In this document: one piece after another, positions 43,850-52,212 of the stretch
How positions within the stretch are numbered: position 1 is the stretch's first letter
Layout: each line of letters begins with the position of its first letter
Source of the DNA: Bacillus pseudomycoides
GTDB taxonomy: Bacteria; Bacillota; Bacilli; Bacillales; Bacillaceae_G
Assembly (NCBI RefSeq): GCF_002582035.1
Contig: NZ_NUQE01000034.1
Span: 1-64,000, forward strand
Direction of reading: 5' to 3'
DNA length: 64,000 nucleotides
Made by a program: the position numbers and the translations under genes
The notes under the pieces: model-generated
The model's database searches: none
Told to the model about the DNA's origin: nothing
What the model saw: only the letters and a program-made list of their open reading frames with translations

Positions 43850-44278
43850 ATGACAAACGAAAAAGGTTTAGATAAAGGATATGAGCTTGTTGCGAAAATG
43901 CATGAAGTATTCGGACATCCTGTTACAGATGTACCAACAAAATTAACGGCAGAGCGCGCAAAAATCCGTGCGAGCTTTATGCAGGAAGAACTAGAAGAGT
44001 TCTTAGAAGCAAATACAGTAGAAGATCAATATGATGCATTAATTGATTTAATTTACTTTGCATTTGGAACGTTTGCCGAGATGGGTGTACGTCCTGATAA
44101 AGGTTTTGAAATCGTGAACAATGCAAACATGGCAAAATTATTCCCAGACGGTAAACCACGCTTCCGCGAGGGTGACGGCAAGATTTTAAAACCTGAAGGA
44201 TGGGAAGCACCAGAACCACAACTTCGTGCAGAAATTGAGCGTCAGCGTCAAGAAGCACTTGAAAAAGTAGGAAAATAA
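43850..44278 (+). CDS. MazG/PRA-PH-like nucleoside triphosphate pyrophosphohydrolase
   Basis: 142 residues, all-alpha. Metal-binding motif EEXXE in MQEELEEFLEA (about residue 45) and the second acidic helix DALIDLIYFAFGTFAEMG (about 62-80), as in all-alpha NTP pyrophosphatases. It would hydrolyse (d)NTPs, perhaps non-canonical ones. Followed by KPEGW and a charged helical tail. ATG 43850 with AAGGGATG upstream. Confidence 0.8.
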   Translation: MTNEKGLDKGYELVAKMHEVFGHPVTDVPTKLTAERAKIRASFMQEELEEFLEANTVEDQYDALIDLIYFAFGTFAEMGVRPDKGFEIVNNANMAKLFPDGKPRFREGDGKILKPEGWEAPEPQLRAEIERQRQEALEKVGK

Positions 44279-44283
44279 AAAGT

Positions 44284-44317
44284 GAGGAGCTATCCCTATA
44301 GATAGCTCCTCTTTTTA
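44284..44317 (+). terminator. Terminator of the MazG-like gene
   Basis: GAGGAGCTAT with ATAGCTCCTC, then CTTTTT. Confidence 0.92.
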
Positions 44318-44346
44318 TCCCACTATTCATGGGAAGTTTTACTTTA
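44315..44346 (-). repeat. bcr1-type repeat, 32-bp minimal form
   Basis: Minus strand: ATAAAGTAAAACTTCC followed by CATGAATAGTGGGATA. Only the two ends remain. The ATAAAG overlaps the TAA stop of the 36-residue gene. Confidence 0.55.
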
Positions 44347-44454
44347 TTTCTTCTTCGGTGCTGTTTTTTGACTTTGTTTTCCTTTAGAGAAATTAGATGA
44401 ATCGTCAAAGTTCGGTTGTTTTTGTCCAGCGTTATTGCTTCTTCCTTTACCCAT
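44344..44454 (-). CDS. 36-residue Lys/Gln-rich hydrophilic protein, SASP-like
   Basis: ATG 44454, with AAAGGGGGTG seven bases upstream, an excellent ribosome site; TAA at 44346-44344. The product is very basic and polar (starts MGKGRSNNAGQKQPN, ends KTAPKKK), with no hydrophobic core. Composition and size are like minor small acid-soluble spore proteins, but I cannot assign a named one. It lies in a spore-gene neighbourhood, between the MazG-like and coat-like genes. Confidence 0.7.
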   Translation of the reverse strand: MGKGRSNNAGQKQPNFDDSSNFSKGKQSQKTAPKKK

Positions 44455-44489
44455 ATGTATACACCCCCTTTCTCTTTATCATTCCCAAA

Positions 44490-44522
44490 TAAAAAATCTC
44501 CTTGCATAGAAGGAGATTTTCT
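44490..44522 (-). terminator. Terminator of the His/Tyr-rich coat-like gene
   Basis: AAAATCTCCTT (44493-44503) pairs exactly with AAGGAGATTTT (44510-44520); minus-strand T-run follows. Confidence 0.85.
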
Positions 44523-44559
44523 TTAAGGCACTAACGCCCTATTCTATAGTTGTTTAATC

Positions 44560-44832
44560 TTACATGCCTTGATATGGCGTGGCAGAAGGATGGCCGTGAT
44601 GATAACCATGATGAGGATAATAACCATGATGAGGATAATAACCAACATGTTGATAACCATGTTGATGATAGTGATGATATGGATGATGTGGATGATACCC
44701 CATATGATGATAGCCATAAGGATATCCTCCATGTGGATATCCTGCTTGTGTTGTAGGATATCCTACTTGTGTTGTAGGAAATCCACCCATACCGGATGGA
44801 CTAATCATTTGTCGTTGTTCATTATAATTCAT
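44560..44832 (-). CDS. His/Tyr/Gly-rich spore-coat-like protein
   Basis: 90 residues from ATG 44832 with GAGGTG upstream. After a short N-terminus (MNYNEQRQMISPSG) come PTTQVGYPTTQAGYP repeats and a tail made of G-Y-H/P-H units (for example YYPHHGYYPHHGYHHGH). No signal peptide. Low-complexity His/Tyr-rich proteins of this kind (compare CotD, YppG) are coat components that are cross-linked in the mature spore. Specific name not assigned. Confidence 0.7.
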   Translation of the reverse strand: MNYNEQRQMISPSGMGGFPTTQVGYPTTQAGYPHGGYPYGYHHMGYHPHHPYHHYHQHGYQHVGYYPHHGYYPHHGYHHGHPSATPYQGM

Positions 44833-44940
44833 TTCGTTCACCTCTTCCTCACAATTTAATGTGTCGATGTTATCATATTGCAAAAAGAGAAATAGGTGTT
44901 TGTCTGTTCTAAAATTGAGCTCTCCCATCCCGTTTAAAAC

Positions 44941-44992
44941 ATAAAGTGAAACTTCCATCAGTGGGGATTTTATGGACAGTTAATGCGTGAAA
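44941..44992 (+). repeat. bcr1-type repeat, 52-bp mini form
   Basis: ATAAAGTGAAACTTCCATCA, GTGGGGATTTTATGGACAG, TTAATGCGTGA: same deletion form as the copies at 25827 and 43637. Confidence 0.75.
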
Positions 44993-45020
44993 AAAAGAGC
45001 ACCTAAAAAGGTGCTCTTTT
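44993..45020 (-). terminator. Terminator of leuS
   Basis: AAAAGAGCACCT pairs exactly with AGGTGCTCTTTT over AAAA, four bases past the leuS stop; T-run on the minus strand. Confidence 0.92.
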
Positions 45021-45023
45021 CCA

Positions 45024-47432
45024 TTAATTCGCTACGATATTCACAAGTTTTCCAGGAACAACAATTACTTTACGAACTGTTTTCCCTTCAATCTGTTCTT
45101 TAATTGCCTCAAGTGCAAGTTGTTCCATTTCTTCTTTTGATGCGTCTTTTTTCATTGTTAGCTTCGCACGTACTTTACCCATGACTTGAACAACGATTTC
45201 AACTTCATCTTCTACAAGTTTAGACTCATCAAATGTTGGCCAGCTTACATATGTGATTGTTTCGTTATGTCCAAGCTTGTTCCAAAGCTCTTCCGTTAAG
45301 TGCGGCGCGACTGGTGCTAACATTTTCACGAAACCTTCTACATATTCTTTCGGAAGTGTTTCCGCTTTATATGCATCGTTAATGAACATCATCATTTGAG
45401 AAATCGCAGTGTTAAAGCGAAGTTCTGCGTAGTCTTCTGTTACTTTCTTCACTGTTTGATGATATACTTTTTCAAGATTTTGGTTTGCTGCATCTGTAAT
45501 TTTCTCGCTTAGTTCACCATTATCTTGAATAAATAGACGCCATACGCGATCTAAGAAACGACGAGCTCCGTCAAGGCCATTTTCAGACCAGGCAATGGAA
45601 GCATCTAATGGTCCCATGAACATTTCGTATAGACGAAGTGTATCTGCACCATGACTTGCTACGATATCATCAGGGTTTACAACGTTACCTTTTGATTTAC
45701 TCATTTTCTCGTTGTTTTCACCTAGAATCATACCTTGGTTAAATAGTTGTTGGAATGGCTCTTTCGTTGGAACCACGCCTACATCGTATAATACTTTATG
45801 CCAGAAACGTGCATATAGTAAGTGAAGTACCGCATGCTCTGCACCGCCGATGTAAATATCGACTGGAAGCCATTGTTTAATTTTTTCTGGATCAGCAAGT
45901 GCTTCGCTGTTTTTCGGATCGATATAACGTAGGTAATACCAGCAGCTGCCTGCCCATTGCGGCATTGTGTTTGTCTCGCGGCGACCTTTCTTCCCAGTCA
46001 CTGGATCGACAACATTTACCCACTCATCAATGTTTGCAAGTGGTGATTCACCTGTACCGGATGGACGAATGTTCTCTGTTTTTGGAAGAATTAATGGTAA
46101 TTCTTCTTCTTTTACAGCTGACATTGTGCCGTCTTCCCAATGGATAATTGGAATCGGCTCACCCCAGTAACGTTGACGGCTAAATAACCAGTCACGAAGA
46201 CGGTATGTTACTTTTTGATTTCCTGCGCTCGTCACTTCAAGCCATTCAATCATTTTCGCAATCGCTTCTTCTTTATTTAAACCATCTAAGAATGCAGAGT
46301 TAACGTGTGCACCATCACCTGTATGTGCTTCTTTCGTAATGTCTCCGCCTTCTACAACTTCTTTCATTGGAAGCTCGAATGTTTTTGCAAACTCATAGTC
46401 ACGCTCATCGTGTGCTGGAACTGCCATAACAGCACCTGTTCCGTAGCTTGCAAGTACATAGTCAGCAATCCAGATTGGTAATTTCTCACCGTTTACTGGG
46501 TTAATTGCGTAAGCACCTGTGAATACACCTGTTTTTTCTTTCGCAAGCTCTGTACGCTCTAAATCACTTTTCGCTTTTACAGAATCAATGTACGCTTCAA
46601 CTGCTTCTTTTTGATCCGCCGTTGTAATTTCTGCAACAAGCGCGTGTTCTGGAGCAAGTACACAGTACGTTGCACCGAATAATGTATCTGGGCGCGTTGT
46701 AAATACAGTAAATTTCTCATCTGTACCGTCAATGTTGAAGTGAACTTCTGCACCTTCAGAACGACCGATCCAGTTGCGCTGCATATCTTTTAAACTCTCT
46801 GGCCAGTCAAGCTCATCTAAGTCTTCTAGCAGGCGATCTGCATAAGCTGTAATTTTAAGCATCCATTGTCTCATCGGACGACGCTCAACAGGATGTCCGC
46901 CGCGCTCACTCACACCATCGATTACTTCTTCGTTCGCAAGTACAGTACCAAGTGCCGGGCACCAGTTTACTGGTACTTCATCCACATAAGCCAAGCCTTT
47001 TTCATATAATTTTAGGAAGATCCATTGTGTCCATTTGTAATAGCCTGGATCTGTCGTATTTACTTCACGATCCCAATCATAAGAGAAACCTAATGATTTA
47101 ATTTGATTGCGGAACGTGTTAATGTTTTTCTCTGTAAATTCAGCTGGGCTGTTTCCAGTATCAAGTGCGTATTGCTCTGCTGGAAGACCAAACGCATCCC
47201 ACCCCATTGGATGAAGTACGTTAAAGCCTTGCATACGTTTCATACGAGATAAAATGTCCGTTGCTGTATATCCTTCTGGATGTCCTACGTGCAGACCTGC
47301 ACCTGATGGATATGGGAACATATCTAGTGCGTAAAATTTCGGTTTATCTGTTTCATCTGGCGTACGGAATGTTTTATTCTCTTCCCAATACGCTTGCCAC
47401 TTCTTTTCAATTTCTTGATGATTGAAGCTCAT
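45024..47432 (-). CDS. leuS: Leucyl-tRNA synthetase
   Basis: 802 residues from ATG 47432 (GGAGGG upstream). Class I synthetase: HIGH-type motif HVGHPEGY (about residue 48), the CP1 editing domain in the middle with [12 protein letters not shown] and the catalytic [15 protein letters not shown], and [14 protein letters not shown] (about residue 575). Controlled by the T-box leader upstream. Confidence 0.97.
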   Translation of the reverse strand: MSFNHQEIEKKWQAYWEENKTFRTPDETDKPKFYALDMFPYPSGAGLHVGHPEGYTATDILSRMKRMQGFNVLHPMGWDAFGLPAEQYALDTGNSPAEFTEKNINTFRNQIKSLGFSYDWDREVNTTDPGYYKWTQWIFLKLYEKGLAYVDEVPVNWCPALGTVLANEEVIDGVSERGGHPVERRPMRQWMLKITAYADRLLEDLDELDWPESLKDMQRNWIGRSEGAEVHFNIDGTDEKFTVFTTRPDTLFGATYCVLAPEHALVAEITTADQKEAVEAYIDSVKAKSDLERTELAKEKTGVFTGAYAINPVNGEKLPIWIADYVLASYGTGAVMAVPAHDERDYEFAKTFELPMKEVVEGGDITKEAHTGDGAHVNSAFLDGLNKEEAIAKMIEWLEVTSAGNQKVTYRLRDWLFSRQRYWGEPIPIIHWEDGTMSAVKEEELPLILPKTENIRPSGTGESPLANIDEWVNVVDPVTGKKGRRETNTMPQWAGSCWYYLRYIDPKNSEALADPEKIKQWLPVDIYIGGAEHAVLHLLYARFWHKVLYDVGVVPTKEPFQQLFNQGMILGENNEKMSKSKGNVVNPDDIVASHGADTLRLYEMFMGPLDASIAWSENGLDGARRFLDRVWRLFIQDNGELSEKITDAANQNLEKVYHQTVKKVTEDYAELRFNTAISQMMMFINDAYKAETLPKEYVEGFVKMLAPVAPHLTEELWNKLGHNETITYVSWPTFDESKLVEDEVEIVVQVMGKVRAKLTMKKDASKEEMEQLALEAIKEQIEGKTVRKVIVVPGKLVNIVAN

Positions 47433-47479
47433 GAAATACCCTCCATTCAAATTTTATATATTTTTCACCGCCAAAAATA

Positions 47480-47790
47480 CAAAAAACCCCTCATCCCAGA
47501 AAAGGGACGAGAGGTTATAGATTCCCGCGGTACCACCCTAAATTAATGTAATAAAGGATGTTCAAAACGTCCGGTAAAGATCGCTACCCGATTTCTTTAT
47601 CCTCCTTTTTGAACAAGCACTAATATACATTCGCTTAGATCCGTAACGTGGATAGACGGCAAATCGCTACTTTCTTTCACGACTGCAACTCAAAGGCGAG
47701 TTCATAACGAAACGTGGATTGACTTGCACCGACCGTCAACTCTCTAAACCAGCTTCTATTACTACTACTCCTTATCACTGTTATTACATA
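47480..47790 (-). promoter_or_regulatory. tRNA-Leu-responsive T-box leader of leuS
   Basis: On the minus strand the T-box core AGGGTGGTACCGCGG (47539-47525) is followed by a terminator (CCTCTCGTCCC with GGGATGAGGGG, then TTTTTT at 47490-47485). Upstream lies the large Stem I region with a GAACTCGCC segment whose CTC (47700-47698) is the likely Leu specifier codon, and AGAAAGTAGCG-type conserved bases. Uncharged tRNA-Leu would stabilise the antiterminator and allow leuS expression. The leader covers almost the whole gap to yttB. Confidence 0.92.
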
Positions 47791-47837
47791 TGAGTTATTT
47801 AAAATATATTCTAAAACAAGTTACATGTTCCGTCAAA

Positions 47838-49031
47838 CTAAACTGCAATTTTTTCTTCTGTTGTTTCTTCAACTGTTACGCCTTTATCGTAAACACTTGC
47901 AGCTAAAATCGCTACTACAAGCATAGCCAAGATTGCGATAAACAATACTTCCATATTGTATAGATCCACAATTGCTCCGCCAACAACTGGTCCGAACATT
48001 TTTCCGACCGTTGCCGCACTGTTGACAACTCCTTGATAAAAACCAACTTTCCCGTTTGGTGCTAATATATTCGCAATCGTTGGTACAGCTGGCCATACGA
48101 ATAATTCACCAATCGTTAATGTCACCATCGCAATCACAAACATGGAAAACTGTTGTGCCTGCGATAAAACGATAAAGGAAACCACAAAAATACTAATGCC
48201 AATCATAATTTGCTGTTTCAATGAACGCTTCATCCAGCTAATAAGCATACTAATAAGCGGCTGCGCACAGACAATCATTAAACCGTTAATCGTCCATAAT
48301 AAACTGTACTGGCGAAGACTAATATTTAGCTCCCCTATATAAGTCGCAATCGCACCTTGCCATTGTACATACGCGACCCAACATAGCGCATAAGCAACGC
48401 ATACGATGAGAAGAGAGCGAAATCCAGGTGTAAGCGACCAACCTTTTTTCGTCTCGTCTTTTGCTTGTACAGTCCCTTCTTTTTTATCTTCCATACCACG
48501 GAACCCGATAAACGCAATTAAAAAGAAGACAAAATATAAAACAAAGTTTGCTAAGAAAATATAATCAAAACGATAAGAAGCAACTAAACCACCGCACGCT
48601 GTTCCAATCGCAATCCCAACGTTTTGCCCTACATACATCGCATTAAATGCTCTCCGTCCGCCTTCTGGCCAAACCGTCCCGACCATCGCATACATCGACG
48701 GGAAGACCATTCCAGAACCAAATCCAATTAACGCAAGCCAAACAACATAAAATGGCCAACCATGGAAGAATACCAGTCCTAAAATCGCGAATAGTGTAAT
48801 AACAATACCGCTTAAAATGGACTTATATCCGCCCCATTTATCAAATAAAACACCACCGAGTAAATTACCAATTACTCCTGTTAAAGAGTTAATCATCAAT
48901 ACCATTCCGGCCACAGATAATGACTTCCCTAAATGATCATGTAAATAAATTGTGTTAAAAGGCCATAAAAAAGAAGCACCCGTGACATTAATAATCATCC
49001 CAGCTACTAATAGCCATACTTTCCTTGGCAT
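47838..49031 (-). CDS. MFS transporter, YttB-like
   Basis: 397 residues with 12 predicted membrane helices, MFS motif A variant GGVLFDKWGGYKSILSG between helices 2 and 3. B. subtilis has yttB next to leuS. Probably a small-molecule or drug exporter; substrate unknown. GGAGGG precedes ATG 49031. Its 3' end is 50 bp before the leuS leader. Confidence 0.85.
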   Translation of the reverse strand: MPRKVWLLVAGMIINVTGASFLWPFNTIYLHDHLGKSLSVAGMVLMINSLTGVIGNLLGGVLFDKWGGYKSILSGIVITLFAILGLVFFHGWPFYVVWLALIGFGSGMVFPSMYAMVGTVWPEGGRRAFNAMYVGQNVGIAIGTACGGLVASYRFDYIFLANFVLYFVFFLIAFIGFRGMEDKKEGTVQAKDETKKGWSLTPGFRSLLIVCVAYALCWVAYVQWQGAIATYIGELNISLRQYSLLWTINGLMIVCAQPLISMLISWMKRSLKQQIMIGISIFVVSFIVLSQAQQFSMFVIAMVTLTIGELFVWPAVPTIANILAPNGKVGFYQGVVNSAATVGKMFGPVVGGAIVDLYNMEVLFIAILAMLVVAILAASVYDKGVTVEETTEEKIAV

Positions 49032-49249
49032 ACCCCTTCCCTCCTATTCTATTATTTTTTCGGTCTTCAATAACAGTAAAATTGTAGTCGTTTTTGGATA
49101 GGAAGGCAAATGATTAATAGTTGGTGAAATTCAGATAATGAGCTGAAATCGTGTTCATATTAGGCGTTATTTTGTCAGTCTACAATATCTCCATCCATAA
49201 AATGGTATACTGTAAATCACATATATAAAAATTTTTAAGGGAGAATTGA

Positions 49250-49642
49250 ATGGAGAATAAACAGGCACAAAAAGAAATCAAGAAAACGAAAAGAAAAGTC
49301 GCCGTTGTATTACTTTCTATGTTGATTATTGGAGCTGGTTTTGTATATTGGAAATTTTTTAGTTTGCAAGGTGTTCCAAAAGGTGAATTGATTCAGGAGG
49401 TTAAATCTCCAAATGGTACATATACGCTAAATGCCTATATTTCAAATGGAGGAGCAACTACAAGCTTTGCCGTGAGAGGTGAACTTATTTTTAACAAACG
49501 TAAAATATTTAAAACAAAAAATATTTATTGGAATTACAAAGAAGACCAAGCCAATATTGAATGGAAAGGTGAAGATACTGTTATTATCAATGGCCATACG
49601 TTACACGTACCAGATGAAACATATGACTTTAGAAAAGATTAG
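49250..49642 (+). CDS. DUF5412 family membrane-anchored protein
   Basis: 130 residues. Lys-rich N-terminus, one membrane helix (about 19-37), then a beta-rich extracytoplasmic domain with SPNGTYTLNAYISNGGATT and LIFNKRKIFKTKNIYWNY, the DUF5412 pattern. AGGGAG precedes ATG 49250. Function unknown. Confidence 0.8.
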   Translation: MENKQAQKEIKKTKRKVAVVLLSMLIIGAGFVYWKFFSLQGVPKGELIQEVKSPNGTYTLNAYISNGGATTSFAVRGELIFNKRKIFKTKNIYWNYKEDQANIEWKGEDTVIINGHTLHVPDETYDFRKD

Positions 49643-49678
49643 AAATATACTTCATTTTTACCTTTGATAGCTATAAAG

Positions 49679-49801
49679 ATGAAAGAGTGGACAAAAGCGT
49701 CCAATGAAGGGGAAATGACTATATTTACAAAAGAGAATCGAACTATGAGTGTTATACATCCTCCTGGTGAAAATGCTTTTTATCTTTACGAAGTCAAATA
49801 G
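49679..49801 (+). pseudogene. Short coding-like remnant after the DUF5412 gene
   Basis: ATG 49679 to TAG 49801, 40 codons, with protein-like composition (MKEWTKASNEGEMTIFTKEN, ending FYLYEVK) but no ribosome site. A second frame just upstream also looks coding (TFDSYKDERVDKSV), so this may be a decayed gene with a frameshift. Not recognised. Confidence 0.3.
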
Positions 49802-49814
49802 TAACTGTGCTATG

Positions 49815-49866
49815 AAAAAAGCTAGGGTAACATTCATGTATTTTATTGAATGCTCACTAGCTTTCA
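49815..49866 (-). terminator. Terminator of the cysteine hydrolase gene
   Basis: Long imperfect stem (AAAGCTAG..TAACATTCA with TGAATG..CACTAGCTTT) followed on the minus strand by TTTTTT. Confidence 0.75.
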
Positions 49867-49896
49867 TTTATAGAACTACTTAATCTATATTTGTTA

Positions 49897-50430
49897 TTAA
49901 AAAGATGGCACTGTATCCCCTTCTACAATCTTTAGAAATCGGTTGTTCCAAATGTTCTCATGATGTTTAATAATAGTTTGCGCTTCTAATACTGTACTCG
50001 TTATTGTACTGTGTGTATTTTTATAAAGAATGTTATTTTGATAACCTAAGCTATACGCAGCTCGAATTGTAGTATCTAAACAAAATTCAGTTTGCGCTCC
50101 CGCAAAAATAATTTGCTCAATTTCTTTCTCTTTTAAGTAGTTTAATAGTTCTGTTTGATAGAATGAATCCCATTTCGTTTTTTGAATTATTTTATCTGAA
50201 GAAGCTTTAACTAGCTCCTTATGTAATTGCCAATCATCTTTCCCTTCAAACAGTTCATCTGTTTCCTCTGTGCTCGTATGTTGAATAAAGATAACTGGGA
50301 TATTTTTCTCATGAGCTTTTGTGATTAATTCGTTTATATTTTCAACTACATGTTCCTTGTCATATAAAAAGTTTTGTGGTTCATTAAAAAAGATTTCTTG
50401 CATATCAATAACAACTAAAGCTTGCTTCAT
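49897..50430 (-). CDS. Isochorismatase-family cysteine hydrolase
   Basis: 177 residues from ATG 50430; AGGATG upstream. An open frame extends to 50529 but would cross the terminator at 50497-50525, so the shorter start is right. Catalytic triad: Asp in LVVIDMQEIFF, Lys in IQKTKWDSF, Cys in AGAQTEFCLDTTIRAA. Probably an amidohydrolase on nicotinamide-like or other small amides; substrate unknown. Confidence 0.87.
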   Translation of the reverse strand: MKQALVVIDMQEIFFNEPQNFLYDKEHVVENINELITKAHEKNIPVIFIQHTSTEETDELFEGKDDWQLHKELVKASSDKIIQKTKWDSFYQTELLNYLKEKEIEQIIFAGAQTEFCLDTTIRAAYSLGYQNNILYKNTHSTITSTVLEAQTIIKHHENIWNNRFLKIVEGDTVPSF

Positions 50431-50496
50431 TATCGTTTCACATCCTGTTCGTTTCTTTTTCATTATAGCACTTATTGAGCGGGACTCTAACAAGCT

Positions 50497-50525
50497 AAAA
50501 AAAGAGAGCGTGTGAACCCGCTCTC
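50497..50525 (-). terminator. Terminator of the DUF2231 gene
   Basis: GAGAGCG (50504-50510) with CGCTCTC (50519-50525); minus-strand T-run at 50503-50497. Confidence 0.8.
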
Positions 50526-50585
50526 CCAAAAGGGCTAATTATAGTAGATATGTCGCAGCATTACTTAATTACTATGATGAAAATT

Positions 50586-51047
50586 TCACGGTTTTGGAGG
50601 GTTTACATATTTATCATTCACTTTTACGCCCACTCCCTGGTCATAAACCATTTTTCCGCCGAAGTACCCTACGGACAGGATCCCAACAGAACATATTACT
50701 GAAAGCAAACAATACACAACCAATGTAGATTTTTGAAATTCCTTCCTTTTAATAATGAAGAAAGTACGGAAAGCAACTACAAGAAACGCCAATATAGTAG
50801 TAAGATCCGCTAAGTTTTGATGATACTCGAAAATATTCGTATTTCCTCTCGCATCCTCTTCTGGACCTGTGCCAACCGCAATCCAAGCAAAAATAAAAGC
50901 AAGCATCCATAGCCAATAACCCTTTCTAGGCGAAAGCTCCCGGTGCGTTATAATCCAAAATAAATCGTAACACGTAGCCATAATAATTAACACAATAGGA
51001 AAATGTACCATGATGGGGTGAATATGAGAAAACACTTCCTGAAACAT
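50586..51047 (-). CDS. DUF2231 membrane protein
   Basis: 153 residues from ATG 51047 with GAGGAGG seven bases upstream. Four membrane helices; the N-terminal HIHPIMVHFPIVLII with conserved His residues and EYHQNLADLT are typical of DUF2231, a family suspected to bind heme or metal. Function unknown. Confidence 0.82.
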   Translation of the reverse strand: MFQEVFSHIHPIMVHFPIVLIIMATCYDLFWIITHRELSPRKGYWLWMLAFIFAWIAVGTGPEEDARGNTNIFEYHQNLADLTTILAFLVVAFRTFFIIKRKEFQKSTLVVYCLLSVICSVGILSVGYFGGKMVYDQGVGVKVNDKYVNPPKP

Positions 51048-51258
51048 CGTTGTTCCTCCTCTAGAAAAAATGTATATCAATAATTCTATTATTTAATTTT
51101 TAAAATTTCTTTAAAAGTATAATAAACATTTTTAACGAAGGTAGATTTTTTTAGTCATAACAAATTAACTTATCAAAACGATTTGCTCTTTAGTGCCTCA
51201 CCGCATTGTCATTAGCATCTAAAAACTGTTGATCCTTTTACACATCCTATATATCAAA

Positions 51259-51309
51259 CAAAAAAGCTACCTGTCCCCAACTGAGCATCGGGAACAGGTA
51301 GCCTTTTTT
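51259..51309 (-). terminator. Terminator of the SunI/YnzG-like gene
   Basis: AAAAAGCTACCTGTCCC with GGGAACAGGTAGCCTTTTT, T-runs on both strands. Confidence 0.9.
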
Positions 51310-51566
51310 CATGAATGTATTTCTTTTAAAATTTTAGATATATTAGTCGTAAACAATATGTAATTTTGTTTTTTCGTTTTAATTAAAATCCGATTCGTTG
51401 TACCATATGGTGCACCTACTCGAATTGCATCAGCCTTTTCGCCGCCGTAAGTATCATCTTCGGTAATTTCAATAATGTCTTCCAGTGGAATATTGACCGT
51501 TGCAAGTTGCCACTTAATAATTAATTCTTTTTCTGTTTTTCTAACGTCAATCCCTACCGTAAACAT
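51309..51566 (-). CDS. SunI/YnzG-like PH-domain protein
   Basis: 85 residues, a compact beta domain: [41 protein letters not shown] and a last helix, as in the soluble PH-like part of SunI/YnzG. SunI gives immunity to sublancin in B. subtilis, but this gene has no bacteriocin partner nearby and lacks the membrane anchor, so immunity is not implied. ATG 51566 with AGGGGAAGG upstream. Confidence 0.75.
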   Translation of the reverse strand: MFTVGIDVRKTEKELIIKWQLATVNIPLEDIIEITEDDTYGGEKADAIRVGAPYGTTNRILIKTKKQNYILFTTNISKILKEIHS

Positions 51567-51730
51567 ATAATCAGAACCTTCCCCTATAATTTCTTTTCAA
51601 TTTCATTATAAAGATAATTCCTTTATTTATCATTACATGTTTTTATTTCCAAAATCTTTTGTGCGATAAAAAACCACTTCCCTTTAGCAAGGAAATGAAT
51701 CCAGGGCTCTTCCAACTATTAAGCAAAATC

Positions 51731-51769
51731 AAAAAAGAAAGCACCTTATTCGATAAGATGCTTTCTTTT
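51731..51769 (-). terminator. Terminator of the FTR1-lipoprotein operon
   Basis: AAAGAAAGCACCTTAT with ATAAGATGCTTTCTTT (one mismatch), T-run on the minus strand. Confidence 0.85.
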
Positions 51770-51775
51770 ATATTC

Positions 51776-52198
51776 TTATTTTAGTTGTCCTACTTCAGTT
51801 AACACAGTATCTAAATCTTCTGCCGCTTTATTTAGAGTTTGTACATCAAGCGGTTCAGCTTTTGCACCTGCTTCGATTGTATGAAGTGGTGTTTCCAATT
51901 TTTCATATAAATCAGCATTCTTTTCTTTTACTGTATCTTCAAATGTTTGCCATGTTTTTTCTAGTTGTTCTGCATCACTTTTTACTTTGGCAGCATCATT
52001 TGCTTGTAATTGAGCTTTCAAATCGCTCACTGTTTGTTTCATGCTAGTTGCCCCATCAGCAATGGAGACTGTTTTTTTCTCAGACGCTTGCTCCGTCGTT
52101 TTCGTATTTTCAGCTTTCTTTTCTCCTTGCGTCCCACAAGCCCCTAATGCTAGGGAAGTTGCTACTATAACCGGTAAAATTAGTTTACGAGATTTCAT
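51776..52198 (-). CDS. Lipoprotein partner of the FTR1 iron permease
   Basis: 140 residues. Lipoprotein signal with lipobox LGAC (Cys about residue 21), a Lys/Glu/Thr linker, then a helical domain (residues about 50-140). This domain resembles each of the two N-terminal repeats of the adjacent permease (here LEKTWQTFEDTVKEKNADLYEKLE; there YRTTWLSIEDGIKKQSSQAY and FRSSWLDVEGVVLTQSSKIY). It begins 14 bp after the permease stop, so it is co-transcribed. Likely a surface iron-handling or docking protein for FTR1. Confidence 0.75.
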   Translation of the reverse strand: MKSRKLILPVIVATSLALGACGTQGEKKAENTKTTEQASEKKTVSIADGATSMKQTVSDLKAQLQANDAAKVKSDAEQLEKTWQTFEDTVKEKNADLYEKLETPLHTIEAGAKAEPLDVQTLNKAAEDLDTVLTEVGQLK

Positions 52199-52212
52199 AT
52201 TGTTTCCTCCTA

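Noticed and set aside
44550-44859. Plus-strand Asp/His-rich and Met/Ile-rich frames
   Set aside because: Shadows of the His/Tyr-rich coat-like gene, whose simple codon pattern keeps other frames open.
49897-50529. Longer cysteine hydrolase starting at 50529
   Set aside because: The extension crosses a clear terminator hairpin of the upstream gene; ATG 50430 fits the family N-terminus.
51309-51566. Bacteriocin immunity locus (SunI-like)
   Set aside because: No bacteriocin precursor, modification or export genes are nearby; similarity is only to the PH-like domain.
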